NCBI RefSeq assembly: GCF_900105765.1
Contig: NZ_FNTX01000002.1
Span: 1 to 64,000 of the forward strand
Reading direction: 5' to 3'
DNA: 64,000 nucleotides
From: Ruania alba
GTDB lineage: Bacteria; Actinomycetota; Actinomycetes; Actinomycetales; Beutenbergiaceae
Made by a program: the position numbers and the translations under genes. Every line of letters begins with the position of its first letter. Position 1 is the stretch's first letter. The notes beneath the pieces are model-generated. The model saw only the letters and a program-made list of their open reading frames with translations. It made no database searches and was not told the DNA's origin. This document shows, piece after piece, positions 62,579 to 64,000 of the stretch.

Positions 62579-64000
62579 GGGTGAACCAGTGCTCCCGACC
62601 CGCCAGCAGAGACGGACAAGGACCGTAACCCGTCCTCGGGTGCGCCGAGCGGCAGTTCCTCCTGGTCACCCAGTTGCGCGGCCACCTCACGCTGCTCAAT
62701 CTTCACCGGGTACTCACCGGTGAAGCATGCGGCGCAGAGCTGGCTGGCCGGCTGCTCGGTGGCGGCGATCATGCCGTCGGTGGAGATGTAACCGAGGGTG
62801 TCGGCACCCAGGCCCTGCCCGATCTCCTCGGGGCTCAGGCCGTTCGCGATGAGCTCGGCGCGGGTGGCGAAGTCGATGCCGTAGAAGCACGGCCACTTCA
62901 CGGGCGGGGAGGAGATCCGCACGTGCACCTCCGCGGCCCCAGCCTCGCGGAGCATCCGGATCAGGGCGCGCTGGGTGTTGCCGCGCACGATCGAGTCGTC
63001 CACCACCACCAGGCGCTTGCCGCGAATCACCTCGCGCAGCGGGTTGAGCTTGAGCCGGATGCCGAGCTGACGGATCGTCTGGCTCGGTTGGATGAAGGTG
63101 CGGCCCACGTAGGCGTTCTTCGTCAGCCCCTGCGCGAACGGGATGCCGGACTCCGTGGCGTACCCGATCGCGGCCGGGGTGCCGGACTCGGGCACCGGGA
63201 TCACCAGGTCGGCCTCGGCGGGGTGCTCACGGGCGAGCGCGCGGCCCATCTCCACCCGCGCGGCGTTCACGGAGCGGCCGCTGATGGTGGTGTCCGGGCG
63301 GGCCAGGTAGACGTACTCGAAGACGCAGCCCTTCGGCTCGGCCGGGGCGAACCGCTGAGCGCGCAGCCCATCGGCGTCGATCGTGATCAGCTCACCCGGT
63401 TCCACCTCACGCACGAATGCCGCACCCACGATGTCCAGTGCCGCTGTCTCGGAGGCCACCACCCAGCCGCGTTCCAGGCGCCCGAGCACCAACGGCCGGA
63501 TGCCCTGCGGGTCCCGCGCGGCGTACAGCGTGTTCTCGCTCATGAACGCCAACGAGAAGGCGCCGCGCACCCGCGGCAACACCTCCATAGCCGTGTCACC
63601 CAGAGTGTGCTCCGGGTCTCCGGAGAGCAGCGCGGTGAGCACCGTGGTGTCGGAGGCGCAGTCGTCGAGCGCGCGGTCGCGCACCATGCTGCCGTAGCGC
63701 TCGCGCACCAGCTCGATGAGCTCACCGGTGTTGGTGAGATTGCCGTTGTGGCCGAGGGCCAGCGTTCCCGACGACGTGGGGCCCAGTGTGGGCTGTGCGT
63801 TCTCCCAGGTGCTCGCACCGGTAGTGGAGTAGCGTGCGTGGCCCAGGGCGATGTGCCCGGTCAGTGAGCGCAGCGCCCCATCGTCGAAGACCTGGGAGAC
63901 CAGGCCCATGTCCTTGTAGACGAGGATCTGCTCACCGTTGCTGGTGGCGATCCCGGCGGACTCCTGCCCTCGGTGCTGCAAGGCGTACAGGCCGAAGTAG
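62575..64000 (-). CDS. purF: Amidophosphoribosyltransferase, 5' end outside the window
   Basis: First committed enzyme of purine synthesis: makes phosphoribosylamine from PRPP and glutamine. The visible 475 residues begin inside the glutaminase domain (YFGLYALQHRGQESAGIAT); the catalytic N-terminal Cys lies beyond base 64000. The PRPP-binding site is seen as RLVVVDDSIVRGNT near 330. C-terminal cysteines (CAACFTGEYP) are typical of the iron-sulfur or regulatory type. Confidence 0.96.
   Translation of the reverse strand, partial: YFGLYALQHRGQESAGIATSNGEQILVYKDMGLVSQVFDDGALRSLTGHIALGHARYSTTGASTWENAQPTLGPTSSGTLALGHNGNLTNTGELIELVRERYGSMVRDRALDDCASDTTVLTALLSGDPEHTLGDTAMEVLPRVRGAFSLAFMSENTLYAARDPQGIRPLVLGRLERGWVVASETAALDIVGAAFVREVEPGELITIDADGLRAQRFAPAEPKGCVFEYVYLARPDTTISGRSVNAARVEMGRALAREHPAEADLVIPVPESGTPAAIGYATESGIPFAQGLTKNAYVGRTFIQPSQTIRQLGIRLKLNPLREVIRGKRLVVVDDSIVRGNTQRALIRMLREAGAAEVHVRISSPPVKWPCFYGIDFATRAELIANGLSPEEIGQGLGADTLGYISTDGMIAATEQPASQLCAACFTGEYPVKIEQREVAAQLGDQEELPLGAPEDGLRSLSVSAGGSGALVHP

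Overview
The window is GC-rich DNA from an actinobacterium, most likely order Micrococcales. This is inferred from high-GC codon use and from small proteins typical of actinobacteria (DUF3073 beside purM, DUF6221, a DUF3618/holin-like pair). Other pointers are a COG4315 lipoprotein beside an ECF sigma/anti-sigma pair and many Tat-type lipoprotein signals. The species cannot be named from the sequence.

The dominant structure is a giant inverted duplication. Bases 1-10320 are the reverse complement of 10341-20734, folded about a 20-base spacer (10321-10340). The left arm is net 74 bases shorter, and in the sites I compared the differences are almost all one-base contractions of G/C runs. They break nearly every gene in that arm; the right arm is intact except for one permease frameshift. 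At that gene the two arms have different deletions, and merging them restores the reading frame. This is best explained as a fold-back read or assembly artefact at a contig end, so the right arm should be used as the annotation and the left arm treated as a noisy second copy.

Region by region. 10341-15689: a carbohydrate import operon (glycosidase-like gene cut at the fold, two permeases, Tat lipoprotein binding protein) under a promoter with two operator-like palindromes, and a divergent LacI repressor. 15731-17696: ECF sigma factor, zinc-binding anti-sigma factor and divergent COG4315 lipoprotein. 17825-20465: DUF6221, NAD(P)-binding protein with divergent AraC regulator, DoxX-like membrane protein. 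20636-23152: small genes separated by copies of a roughly 65-70-base palindromic repeat. 23156-29809: a three-gene operon of two large unrecognised proteins and a caspase-like protease with two peptidoglycan-binding domains.

30068-48625: a polysaccharide utilisation locus. It holds an ABC importer without its own ATPase, three formylglycine-type sulfatases, a GH37-like glycosidase, a secreted clan GH-A glycosidase, an NAD-dependent epimerase/dehydrogenase, a mannonate-dehydratase-family enzyme, LacI and GntR regulators, and a secreted family 8 polysaccharide lyase with an inserted DNRLRE-type domain. The first eight genes are separated by 3 nt or overlap by four bases. Together they suggest depolymerisation of a sulfated, uronic-acid-containing polysaccharide, import of fragments, desulfation and sugar-acid catabolism.

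48764-64000: mostly core genes: multicopper oxidase, SecD-head-like lipoprotein, SIMPL protein, nagB, GlsB-type membrane protein, HEAT-repeat protein with a MerR-HEAT fusion, EamA exporter, EEP-family hydrolase, msrB, surE, galE, a zincin-like protein, tRNA-Glu/Asp/Phe, holin-like and DUF3618 proteins, DUF3073, purM and the 3' part of purF. Two unusual intergenic repeats occur here: a heptamer array (58670-58788) and a cluster of inverted 19-mers (59294-59420).
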